Below are positions 16,155 to 24,276 of a stretch of DNA of 28,709 bases, one piece after another. The notes below the pieces were generated by a model. The model was not told the DNA's origin. It made no database searches and saw only the letters and a list, made by a program, of their open reading frames with translations. The stretch is from Acetomicrobium sp. UBA3949 (GTDB lineage: Bacteria; Synergistota; Synergistia; Synergistales; Acetomicrobiaceae): the NCBI GenBank assembly GCA_002385485.1, contig DGDP01000002.1, positions 1 through 28,709 of the forward strand, written 5' to 3'. Position numbers and translations under genes: made by a program. Numbering within the stretch: the first letter of the stretch is position 1; each line of letters begins with the position of its first letter.

Positions 16155-16553
16155 TTGAATTCAAAGAAACTGTTGACATGTCTCTTAATGGTAATGGTGG
16201 TTTTAACTGTCTATTTGGGAGTGGAACTTTGTCAAACAAAACAAGACCTTGTAACTTTAGAGAACAGCTACAATACAATGATTGCCACAGTTCCCCCTGC
16301 ACCATCATGGCCTGAGGGCATCATCAAGGAGACAGTAATAGACGAACTGGCTAAAAGAAAAGATCTTTTTCCATGGCAGGGCGTGCTGGGAGGAACATTT
16401 GGACTTTATGACAAGAGTCAGGTTTGGTTTGTCGGACCAAAGTGGTGTTTAGCCTACGTCGAAGACGGGCATATCGGCGGTTATATATTGCTGCGCTATC
16501 ATATCACTCCCAAGGGCATTAAGTGGCAATTACTGGATAGCGAAGAGATTTAA
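16155..16553 (+). CDS. Small membrane-anchored protein of unknown function, 132 aa
   Basis: I do not recognise this protein. After a short basic start (LNSKK) comes a hydrophobic helix, LLTCLLMVMVVLTVYLGVEL, then a region of about 100 residues that would lie outside the cytoplasm. It contains WQGVLGGTFGLYDKSQVWFVG and two cysteines in the whole chain, so no obvious redox motif. The preferred start is TTG 16155, 6 bases after GGGGGTG; GTG 16146 and an upstream start at 16107 are alternatives. It is divergent from the two-component system and stands alone on the plus strand. Confidence 0.7.
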   Translation: MNSKKLLTCLLMVMVVLTVYLGVELCQTKQDLVTLENSYNTMIATVPPAPSWPEGIIKETVIDELAKRKDLFPWQGVLGGTFGLYDKSQVWFVGPKWCLAYVEDGHIGGYILLRYHITPKGIKWQLLDSEEI

Positions 16554-16604
16554 TTTTTAGGATTCTTTAATTCCAAAGCTTTTAAAGATGCCCTCGATTA
16601 GTTG

Positions 16605-19289
16605 TTAATACTTTATCATAGAAACAACCCCTTTTTCCACCTCAATGCGCCTTGGAAAGAGGGAGGCAAAATCCATATCGTGAGTTATTACACCGACAAA
16701 GGCTTCTTTGCCCAAATTGTCGAAGAGTTGCATCATCATCTCTAAATTCTCATCATCTAACATAGCAAGGCCTTCGTCTATGAATAAAATTTGTTTGAAA
16801 CCTACTCTGTTCGCAAGATGTCTCAACATCATCAACGAGACCATGGCCCTTTCCCCGCCGGACAAACTGGCGGCATCGCGCCTGTAGCCTCCGCTTGTCA
16901 CGTAAAGGTTCCCCCTTTCTGCGACTAACGAAAACCCTTTAAAAGAAAGGTTTTCGTTCACAGCGCTGAGTAATCCCTCAAGTATGGTGTCGCTCAAAAA
17001 ACGCACAAAATTTCTGCCATCTGTATATTTCTGCAGTTTGATTGCAACATCGAAAGCTTGGCTTATTACATTGTATTTTTCCTTCATCTGCCCTTGTTCT
17101 TTTTCGAGTCCTTCTTTCTGTCTGAGATTGTATTGCAGTTCGTTCAAAACGCTCTTCAACCTTTCTTCCTCTTCTTCCAGCTCCTGCTTACGATTTGTTA
17201 ACGTTTCTAACGCCGGAAGGGTCGTTTCGAATTTAAGCTTAAAGTCTCGAAATTCAACTTTAGCACGGGACAGGAGATCGCGCGATAAATCTAGGCGGCG
17301 TCTGGCGTCTTCCACTTCTTCTTTACTACAATGAGTCATGTCGTCGCGGTGCATTAACTTCGTTTTGTCTTTTTGAGTCAATCCGTGTTTACGGCATAAT
17401 CCTCTGAAGTTCTCGGCAGCATCCCGCAGTGCATTTTTCGTATTTTCCCGTAGCCATTCGGCTTGTGCCAATTCTCCTTCTAATTTTCTCTTTTTCTCTT
17501 TTAATTCCTCGATCTCCGAGTTGAGGGAATCGCCTTTGTTGCGGATTTCTTCCAACTCCTTTAAAAACTCTTCCCTCTCTTTTGCAGCTTTTACTACATC
17601 TTCCGGCAAAAGTCCGCCAAGAGCTTCCTCAAGGTTTTTTTCAGCTTGGAGCATTTTCTTCATGTCCTTCAAATTTTTCTCCAGGGATCCTATGAGCTGA
17701 TGCTTTTTAAACTCTTGCTTTCTAATATTGTCTTCCAGTTCACCAAGAAGGGCATCTATTTCTCTAACGGACAATCCAGATTGAGGCGCCTCGAAACCGA
17801 GCGACCTGATCTCTTCCCTCAACCTCCTGCCCTCTTGCAAAAGAGTCAAAGTTCGATTCTTGGCCTTTCCCCACTCAGACAAAGCCCCTCCCAAGTCGGA
17901 AAAAACAAGCGACCTGGCAACCTCAATAGCTCCAACACCCTTAAAGCGCTCGAAATCTACAGTTCCATCCGGCGCTAGCTGCTTTACCCAATCAATTATC
18001 CGGCTTCTAATCTCATCGAGAGTACGCACCATAGTATGGGCTAAATTTTTATGTTCTTGAATAACGTCGCACAGGCTTCTCTCAAGCTTTTGTCTATATA
18101 ATGTTCGCCTTCTTTTCGAAAGTTCGTCCAGGCTTTTATTGTTCTTTGCAATATCCGCTTCGATAAGTTCAATTTCTGCCTTGCAAAATTTTATACCTTC
18201 GGCCAAATCCAATAATTTTAACGCTTCATCTTTATATTGTGCACACTTATTGATATTTTGTATCTTCGAATAAATATTTTTATAGGCAACTCTTAGTTTG
18301 TTTACTTCTGTGATTTTAGGCTCAATTTTTTTATTGATGTATTGAATATTAGACTCCAAAGAATTAATTTTTTCATTTAACACTCTATAGTGCTTTGATA
18401 CTGAAATCAAGCCTTTTAAAGCTTGGTTTGCCTCATAAAGCCTGTATTCATCGTAAATATTTTTATACAGAACAGATGCCTCTTCATGTTCGGATGAAAG
18501 GCGTTTTATTTGCGCTTCAAGCTCAACTAATTTATTTTTTATATCGATAGACTTTTTAATGGCATCCAACCTGTCCTGTACATCTTTCAGATTTTGACCC
18601 ACGTTCTTTAAATCGCGATGTATCTCTTCCTCGGGCGGCAACTTGTTTAAAAAATCTTCGACCTTTTGAAGGGACCCTTTTACATTTTCAATTTCGGCCG
18701 TAGCAACCTGAACTATTCTTCTAACCTTTTCTTGTAGCTTGCTTTCGCTCTCCAACCCCAAAGAGGCAGTTAAAATCTGCCACCTCTCGCTTGGTGATAT
18801 ATCCACGAATTTTGTAACCATCCCCTGAGGCACAAATACGGTGGATATAAAGGCATCGCGCAATTTACTTAAGTTGGCATCACCCATGCTGTCAGCAAAG
18901 GGCGATAGGACTTTTGCAATACATCCATTAACTTCTTTAACGTTAGATGCAATAACATCCCACTTTCCACCGTCATCGCCACCTTTTTCCAGCAGCGCCT
19001 CTTGTTGTCCCTTTGGGCCTTTAAACTTCCTCGTTATCCTGTAAACTTCCCCATTTTTAACGAAAGTACAGATAACACGACCTTCAGATGAGCCCATCCT
19101 GATGACATTAAGGTTGTTTACCACTCTAACCGGAGTAGGAGAACCAAATAAAGCCAAAACAAGGGAATCCAATATTGAACTTTTGCCCGCTCCATTTGGC
19201 CCTACTATTGCAACAGCTCCAGGGTCGAACTTGATGCCGGCTTCCCTCAACCCCAGGATGTTTCTTACTTTCAACTCCAAAAGTCTCAA
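16605..19289 (-). CDS. sbcC: SbcC/Rad50-like ATPase of the SbcCD nuclease
   Basis: This 894-aa protein has split ATPase halves at its ends and long coiled coils between. Walker A is GPNGAGKSS (residues 30-38). Near the C-terminus come the signature LSGGERAMVSLMMLRHLAN, Walker B with D-loop in ILFIDEGLAMLDDEN, and the switch histidine in VITHDMD. With SbcD it trims DNA ends and cleaves hairpins. It lacks the CxxC zinc hook expected mid-chain: its seven cysteines are all isolated. It is also somewhat short for the family. The start is TTG 19289, overlapping the sbcD stop by 4 bases (TTGA). Confidence 0.95.
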   Translation of the reverse strand: MRLLELKVRNILGLREAGIKFDPGAVAIVGPNGAGKSSILDSLVLALFGSPTPVRVVNNLNVIRMGSSEGRVICTFVKNGEVYRITRKFKGPKGQQEALLEKGGDDGGKWDVIASNVKEVNGCIAKVLSPFADSMGDANLSKLRDAFISTVFVPQGMVTKFVDISPSERWQILTASLGLESESKLQEKVRRIVQVATAEIENVKGSLQKVEDFLNKLPPEEEIHRDLKNVGQNLKDVQDRLDAIKKSIDIKNKLVELEAQIKRLSSEHEEASVLYKNIYDEYRLYEANQALKGLISVSKHYRVLNEKINSLESNIQYINKKIEPKITEVNKLRVAYKNIYSKIQNINKCAQYKDEALKLLDLAEGIKFCKAEIELIEADIAKNNKSLDELSKRRRTLYRQKLERSLCDVIQEHKNLAHTMVRTLDEIRSRIIDWVKQLAPDGTVDFERFKGVGAIEVARSLVFSDLGGALSEWGKAKNRTLTLLQEGRRLREEIRSLGFEAPQSGLSVREIDALLGELEDNIRKQEFKKHQLIGSLEKNLKDMKKMLQAEKNLEEALGGLLPEDVVKAAKEREEFLKELEEIRNKGDSLNSEIEELKEKKRKLEGELAQAEWLRENTKNALRDAAENFRGLCRKHGLTQKDKTKLMHRDDMTHCSKEEVEDARRRLDLSRDLLSRAKVEFRDFKLKFETTLPALETLTNRKQELEEEEERLKSVLNELQYNLRQKEGLEKEQGQMKEKYNVISQAFDVAIKLQKYTDGRNFVRFLSDTILEGLLSAVNENLSFKGFSLVAERGNLYVTSGGYRRDAASLSGGERAMVSLMMLRHLANRVGFKQILFIDEGLAMLDDENLEMMMQLFDNLGKEAFVGVITHDMDFASLFPRRIEVEKGVVSMIKY

Positions 19290-20401
19290 TACCTTTCACC
19301 CGCTTCAAAATAGGACTTGATCTCATTCCACATCATCGAAGGATCTTTGCCCGAAAGAAGTTTTTCTCCAATTTTTTTTAAAATCAACAAAGTCGATTCA
19401 TTTTCTTCTTGGCTCTCGATGTAATGTTTCCATAACCGAATTATATCGAAGGGGTCTTGAGGCGAGCTGATTTCAGAAATCATGCCTTCATTTACGGCGA
19501 CCACGACTATCTGTTCTCCTCCCAGGTTTCTACATTTATCCAGAAGTTGCGATATAGGCAAAGAGGATCTATTAACAATAACCCTGACATAGGCATCGCG
19601 CGGAATCAATCGCGATGAAGTCGATAGGGATTTAAAGGCATCTTCTTCGTCGTCGTAGCGCAAAGTGATTAGTTCTTTGCTTTTTATCGGAATATCTTCG
19701 ATATTTCCTTTCTCGTCAATGATGTAAAGGCCCGTACAATGCCCTTCCTCAGAAAAGTCCAACCGCAAGGGAGAGCCCGCATAATAGATCGGAGGGGTTT
19801 CTTCAGAAACCTTTCCGTGACGATGTATATGTCCACATATTGTCAAATCTATTTCCAGGTCTTTTAACACATCTTTTGGAAGGGTTAACTCGGAGGGGTT
19901 TGGAACAGTGTCTTCTACGGCCATATGGGCAAAACATAAACGCATATCTGCATTTGGAGCACCTTTCCAACGGGACTTTAAGAACTCATCCAGTTCTTCC
20001 TCTTTGGGACAATCATGTTTTCGTAAATAAGGCAATAAAAATATAAGGAAATCACCAATATTCGCATAAGTCACCTCATCGACAAAAACAAACCGCCCAT
20101 CGCTCTGAAAGAGCTCCCATATTTTGATTCCGCTCCAATCGTGATTTCCCTTCAATAAATAAACCGTGGGTTTCCACGGAAGCGACAAAACGCTGGAGAA
20201 AAAATTGGCAACAGGCATTATCACTTCTTCTCCCGGATATCTGAAGCTGTGAAAGATATCGCCAAGCACAAACAAGGCGTCTACTTTGAAATCCCGGGCT
20301 GCTTCATACATCTGAGATAGGGCAGATATAATTTCTTCCAGCCTGTCTACGCCCCAAGTGCGAGCGCCGGCATGCCAGTCGGCACAAACCAAAATTCTCA
20401 A
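19286..20401 (-). CDS. sbcD: SbcD/Mre11-like exonuclease subunit
   Basis: This 371-aa protein is a calcineurin-like metallophosphoesterase. The metal-binding motifs appear in order: CADWHAG (residues 6-12), VLGDIFHS, KGNHDW, CFAHMAVED and ICGHIHRHG. It supplies the nuclease activity of the SbcCD complex, which acts on DNA double-strand ends and hairpins. The start is TTG 20401, one base after the stop of the HD gene and with only a weak GGGG-type ribosome site, so translation is probably coupled. It overlaps sbcC by 4 bases, consistent with a stoichiometric complex. Confidence 0.94.
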   Translation of the reverse strand: MRILVCADWHAGARTWGVDRLEEIISALSQMYEAARDFKVDALFVLGDIFHSFRYPGEEVIMPVANFFSSVLSLPWKPTVYLLKGNHDWSGIKIWELFQSDGRFVFVDEVTYANIGDFLIFLLPYLRKHDCPKEEELDEFLKSRWKGAPNADMRLCFAHMAVEDTVPNPSELTLPKDVLKDLEIDLTICGHIHRHGKVSEETPPIYYAGSPLRLDFSEEGHCTGLYIIDEKGNIEDIPIKSKELITLRYDDEEDAFKSLSTSSRLIPRDAYVRVIVNRSSLPISQLLDKCRNLGGEQIVVVAVNEGMISEISSPQDPFDIIRLWKHYIESQEENESTLLILKKIGEKLLSGKDPSMMWNEIKSYFEAGERY

Positions 20402-20402
20402 A

Positions 20403-20963
20403 CTAGCCCAACCCCAGTTCCCTTTCGATCGGGCGCAATGCCTTTATGACATGATCTATTAACTCGTTCAATGGCATATCAAGGAGATCGGCCCCTTTTT
20501 GAATAACTTCTCTGTTTACCCCCTTAGCAAAAGCCTTATCTTTCCATTTTTTCATAACCGACTTGGTCGTCAAATCCGAAAGCGAACGGCTCGGCCTGAC
20601 CAATGCAACGGCAATAACGAACCCAGTAAGCTCGTCGACGGCATAGATGACCTTTTCCATCAAATTGTTAGGTTCAACTCCCGTTATCTCCCATGCATGG
20701 GCCAACACGCCTCGCACGACATAATCGGGATATCCGGCTTCCATGAGCCATTCCGCTCCCCTTTTTGGATGTTCTTCGGGACATTCCTCCCAATCCAAAT
20801 CGTGAAGCAGTCCAACAATACCCCATAAATTTTCGTCTTCTCCGAAAAGCCTTGCAAAATATTTCATAGCTGCCTCAACCGCTATGGCATGCTTAATATG
20901 ACTTTCGTCCCGATTGTGCATTGCGAGAAGATCGTATGCCGCTTCTCTCGTCAATTCAACCAT
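20403..20963 (-). CDS. HD-domain phosphohydrolase
   Basis: This 186-aa protein has an HD domain. The histidines and aspartates that would bind metal are in SHIKHAIAVE (residues 21-30), LLHDLDWEE (HD at 54-55) and VLAHAWEITG. Such proteins hydrolyse phosphate esters, often nucleotides, but the substrate cannot be told from sequence. I chose ATG 20963 because GGAGAG lies about 7 bases upstream; an upstream TTG at 21002 has no such site. It lies in the run from malQ to sbcC, 1 base before sbcD, and so may take part in nucleic-acid or nucleotide metabolism, though this is a guess from context. Confidence 0.9.
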   Translation of the reverse strand: MVELTREAAYDLLAMHNRDESHIKHAIAVEAAMKYFARLFGEDENLWGIVGLLHDLDWEECPEEHPKRGAEWLMEAGYPDYVVRGVLAHAWEITGVEPNNLMEKVIYAVDELTGFVIAVALVRPSRSLSDLTTKSVMKKWKDKAFAKGVNREVIQKGADLLDMPLNELIDHVIKALRPIERELGLG

Positions 20964-21016
20964 AGCAAACTCTCCTTTCCAAATTAAGGTATTAGCATGC
21001 AATAAACTTCGCCCTT

Positions 21017-21667
21017 TTAGCGGAATTGCCGGTGGTCAACAGAACCTAACATGGACTCAGTCTCTGCTATTTCGAAATTGTTAAATATGCCGGATATGGT
21101 AAGATCAGTGATATTATCCGTCTCGTAGGGAATGAAAAACCTTCTATAACCGAATTTTTCTGCAAAGAACGTCATGGATGAAGGAGTATTGCTCTCGACA
21201 CCTTTAGACATCTCCAGGACAAAATTCTCCAAAAATTCCTCGTCGTCAAAAAAGGGATTATTGCTCATTATGGCAATCGCCTTATATCCTCCCAAACGCA
21301 TCTGCCGATCCAACAGATCGCAAAAACATATGCCCGCTTTGACATCTTCGTCGTCCTTCAGGAAAGAGAAAATTAATTTTTCCATCGCCTTGGAATAAGA
21401 AAAAATCATAATAAAACCGAGGGGAGGAAAGGCCATATCTCTACCGGGATCTATGGTTTTATCGTATATAACAACCCCGGCTTCTCCAAATCTGATTCCT
21501 TTCAAATATATGAATTCGCTCTCTAGTTCCATGGCGAAAAATGCTATGTCCTTCAAAAAACGGTCTGCACCACCAATAAAGGACACCGGCCTGTAATCGA
21601 GCCCGTAAGGTGTCCACATAGGCACTTCAAAGCTTACAATTTTATCCCACTGTGGCAACAACTTCAT
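21017..21667 (-). CDS. Unknown protein translationally coupled to CheV, 216 aa
   Basis: I do not recognise a family. The protein looks soluble and globular, with mixed strands and helices and no signal peptide. Possible conserved-looking stretches are MELESEFIYLKGIRFGEAGVVIYD, FPPLGFIMIFSYS and CFCDLLDRQMRLGGYKAIAIM. Its ATG at 21667 overlaps the cheV stop by 4 bases (ATGA), so the two are translationally coupled and may act together, perhaps in chemotaxis or signalling. The overlap is directly visible; the functional link is inference. The next gene downstream is the HD hydrolase. Confidence 0.8.
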   Translation of the reverse strand: MKLLPQWDKIVSFEVPMWTPYGLDYRPVSFIGGADRFLKDIAFFAMELESEFIYLKGIRFGEAGVVIYDKTIDPGRDMAFPPLGFIMIFSYSKAMEKLIFSFLKDDEDVKAGICFCDLLDRQMRLGGYKAIAIMSNNPFFDDEEFLENFVLEMSKGVESNTPSSMTFFAEKFGYRRFFIPYETDNITDLTISGIFNNFEIAETESMLGSVDHRQFR

Positions 21668-22587
21668 ACTCTCTCCGTTTTAACCTCCCTTCTTTTCAAT
21701 AACTTACCGACACTGACTATTAATTGGTCGATCTCTGGTTTCGTGATTTGACCGTCAGCTCCGACGCTTTGAGCTTTTCTTTTGATGTCTTCGGCCATGA
21801 TAGAAGAGAAAACAATTACAGGTATATGTCGCAAACGCTCGTCTTCTTTAATTTTTTTCGTCAACGTCAAACCATCCATCTTCGGCATCTCTATATCGGT
21901 TATGACCAGATCGAAGTTCTCTCCTTCATCGGACAGTCTGTCCCAGGCAGCTTTGCCGTGAGATACGGCCTCAACGTTATGAAAACCGCCTTTAGCCAAT
22001 ACATCCTGGATCATTCTTCTAATTAGAGGCGAATCCTCTACTACCAAAATTTTGTATTTATCCAAATCCCCCAATTCGGAAACCATGTTATGCATTTTAG
22101 AAGAATCCACAGCATATTGTCCCGCAAGCTCCGGATTTACAACTTGTACTATTCTTTCATAATCCAACAGAAGAATATTTCTGTCCTCCCTTTTAATGAC
22201 GTACAATACGTTTTCTCCTAAAAAAGTCCCAGTTAAAGTTGAATCCAACTCTTCGGAATGGATCCTATAAATTCTCTCCACGCCGTCTACAACAAACCCA
22301 AGCTTCATCAGATTAAATTCCGTCACTATGACCTTGCTCTGCTCTTGAGGAACTGCGGGCGTAATGTTTAAATAAATCCTCAAGTCGATCAGGGGAATTA
22401 CCTCGCCTCTGACGGTTGTAATTCCAAGCATTGCAGGATGCGACTTAGGAACTGGCCGAACACCTATCCATCGCAAAATTTCCCTAGTCTTATCGACATT
22501 TATTGCGAAACTTTGATCACCTAAAGAAAACACCACCACCTGCCATTCGTTGGTTCCTACATCGGTCATGATGCGATCCTCTCGCAT
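21664..22587 (-). CDS. cheV: CheV, chemotaxis coupling protein (CheW domain plus receiver)
   Basis: This 307-aa protein has an N-terminal CheW-like domain (about residues 10-150) with VRGEVIPLIDLRIYL, and a C-terminal receiver domain with VVEDSPLIRRM, phospho-accepting Asp231 in VITDIEMPKMDG, and a conserved Lys in QITKPEID. CheV links chemoreceptors to the CheA kinase and can damp signalling when phosphorylated. I chose ATG 22587, which has GGAGGTGAG a few bases upstream; a longer frame to 22629 overlaps malQ and lacks a site. No other chemotaxis gene lies in the window. Confidence 0.94.
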   Translation of the reverse strand: MREDRIMTDVGTNEWQVVVFSLGDQSFAINVDKTREILRWIGVRPVPKSHPAMLGITTVRGEVIPLIDLRIYLNITPAVPQEQSKVIVTEFNLMKLGFVVDGVERIYRIHSEELDSTLTGTFLGENVLYVIKREDRNILLLDYERIVQVVNPELAGQYAVDSSKMHNMVSELGDLDKYKILVVEDSPLIRRMIQDVLAKGGFHNVEAVSHGKAAWDRLSDEGENFDLVITDIEMPKMDGLTLTKKIKEDERLRHIPVIVFSSIMAEDIKRKAQSVGADGQITKPEIDQLIVSVGKLLKRREVKTERV

Positions 22588-22612
22588 AATCTCACCTCCA
22601 TTTGTCAATCGG

Positions 22613-24097
22613 CTAATGCCTACCAGCAAACTCCGTGATCTCTTTAAACCATTTTAACACCGGAAGACTCATCATTTTTTCATTCATTCGCCATTGCCAA
22701 TTCCCATCGCTGCTTGCAGGCTTATTTATTCGAGCAAAAGAACCTAACCCTAGTATATCTTGATAGGGAATTATAACCAACTCTGCTACTGAGAGTTCAA
22801 TCAACCTGATCAGGTCCCTGGCAACCGAACCGGGGCCTGTCTTGCGACCCAAAAGCAGGATCAAATTCCTAATTTCCCTGCTAGACGCCTCTTCTAAATA
22901 CCACCCCAAAGATGTATTGTTATCCTGAGTTCCCGTATAGGCAACACAACGTTTTACATAATGATAGGGAGTATGAATGTTCCCTTGCGGATTGTCTAAT
23001 CCAAAGAGCAAAACCCTCATGCCGGGTATGTCGTGGGCTGCCATGAAATCTCGAACGTCATCGGTTATGTCTCCAAGATCCTCTGCAATTATTGGGAGCT
23101 CCCCCAGACTATTTCTCAAGGCAGGTATAAGTTTCTCCGCCGGCCCTTTAAGCCACTTTCCGTTGACTGCATTGGGCTGACCAAAGGGAATTGCCCAATA
23201 GCTTATCAATCCCCTGAAATGATCGATTCTTACTATATCGTATAAATCCAAAGCATGTTTGACTCTCTTTATCCACCAGTCAAATCCATTGCTTTCGATG
23301 ACATTCCACCTATAAAGAGGGTTCCCCCAATACTGGCCTGTCGAACTGAAATAATCGGGGGGAACACCTGCAACTTCAATGGGCATCCCGTCTTCTCCCA
23401 GGCAAAATATATCCTGATTGGCCCACACGTCTGCGCTGTCGTGAGCTACGTACAAAGGCATGTCGCCAAATATCTCAATGCCTTTGGAGTTGGCATATTC
23501 ATGAAGCCTCTTCCACTGTTTGAAAAATATATATTGAACGAACTTTTCTCTGTATATCTTTTCGGCTAATTCTTTTTTTGATTTTTCAATCTCCTCAGGC
23601 TCCCGTCTCTTTAATTGTTCTGGCCAGAAATACCATGGTAGTCTAAATTTGGATTTAATGGCCTTGTATAAACTAAAGTCTTCGAGCCACCATACATTGT
23701 CATCGCAAAATTTTTTGAAATCGTCGTCCGGAAGAAATCTTTCCAATGCTCTGTTGAACATATCATTTCGAACAACCGAAGCTTCCTCGAATTTTGCCTC
23801 TGAGTCCGCAAATTTAGGGGAGAGCTCCCACTCGTCCAAAAATTTATCCTGAACCAACATCTCTGGACTTACAAGCATGGGGTTACCCGCAAAAGCCGAA
23901 ATGGAGCTGTAGGGCGAGAAACCGTAAATGCCGTCTGTGGGATTCAATGGCAAAATCTGCCACAGGGATTGGCCAAGTTCTTCAAGCAAATCTACGAAGT
24001 GATATGCCATTGGTCCCATATCGCCAGTACCCCAACCGGAGGGCAGAGATGTCAAATGAAGCAATATTCCGCTTTTCCTGCGATCAAAAAGAATCAC
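22613..24097 (-). CDS. malQ: 4-alpha-glucanotransferase (amylomaltase)
   Basis: This 494-aa protein is a full-length GH77 enzyme. RKSGILLHLTSLPSGWGTGD opens it, IVRIDHFRGLISYWAIP carries the catalytic nucleophile Asp, IIAEDLGDITDDVRDF the acid/base Glu, and YTGTQDNNTSLGWYLE the third carboxylate. It moves alpha-1,4-glucan segments between chains in glycogen or maltodextrin metabolism. The start is GTG 24097 with AGAGGAG upstream. It heads the packed minus-strand run to sbcC and is divergent from the pyruvate:ferredoxin oxidoreductase gene. No other starch or glycogen gene is nearby. Confidence 0.96.
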   Translation of the reverse strand: MILFDRRKSGILLHLTSLPSGWGTGDMGPMAYHFVDLLEELGQSLWQILPLNPTDGIYGFSPYSSISAFAGNPMLVSPEMLVQDKFLDEWELSPKFADSEAKFEEASVVRNDMFNRALERFLPDDDFKKFCDDNVWWLEDFSLYKAIKSKFRLPWYFWPEQLKRREPEEIEKSKKELAEKIYREKFVQYIFFKQWKRLHEYANSKGIEIFGDMPLYVAHDSADVWANQDIFCLGEDGMPIEVAGVPPDYFSSTGQYWGNPLYRWNVIESNGFDWWIKRVKHALDLYDIVRIDHFRGLISYWAIPFGQPNAVNGKWLKGPAEKLIPALRNSLGELPIIAEDLGDITDDVRDFMAAHDIPGMRVLLFGLDNPQGNIHTPYHYVKRCVAYTGTQDNNTSLGWYLEEASSREIRNLILLLGRKTGPGSVARDLIRLIELSVAELVIIPYQDILGLGSFARINKPASSDGNWQWRMNEKMMSLPVLKWFKEITEFAGRH

Positions 24098-24276
24098 ATT
24101 TCACTCCTCTTCCAAAATATATATTTGTGGTCATTTTTGGTTTGCGACATTTCATGCCGTTTGGTAAAATGATATATCAAAATGACTGAATTGTGTGTAT
24201 AATATTTTTGAGATAAAAATATCAATTTGACCTATACTCTAGGGTAATTTACTTCATAATCAAGGAGGTTCATGCA

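Noticed and set aside
22588..22629. Longer CheV starting inside the end of malQ
   Set aside because: The ATG at 22587 has GGAGGTG in the right place and the added residues are not part of the CheW domain.
24227..24260. TTGACC at 24227 as the -35 of the pyruvate:ferredoxin oxidoreductase promoter
   Set aside because: At 16-18 bases the best -10 is TACTTC or ACTTCA, a poor match; CATAAT is 22 bases away.
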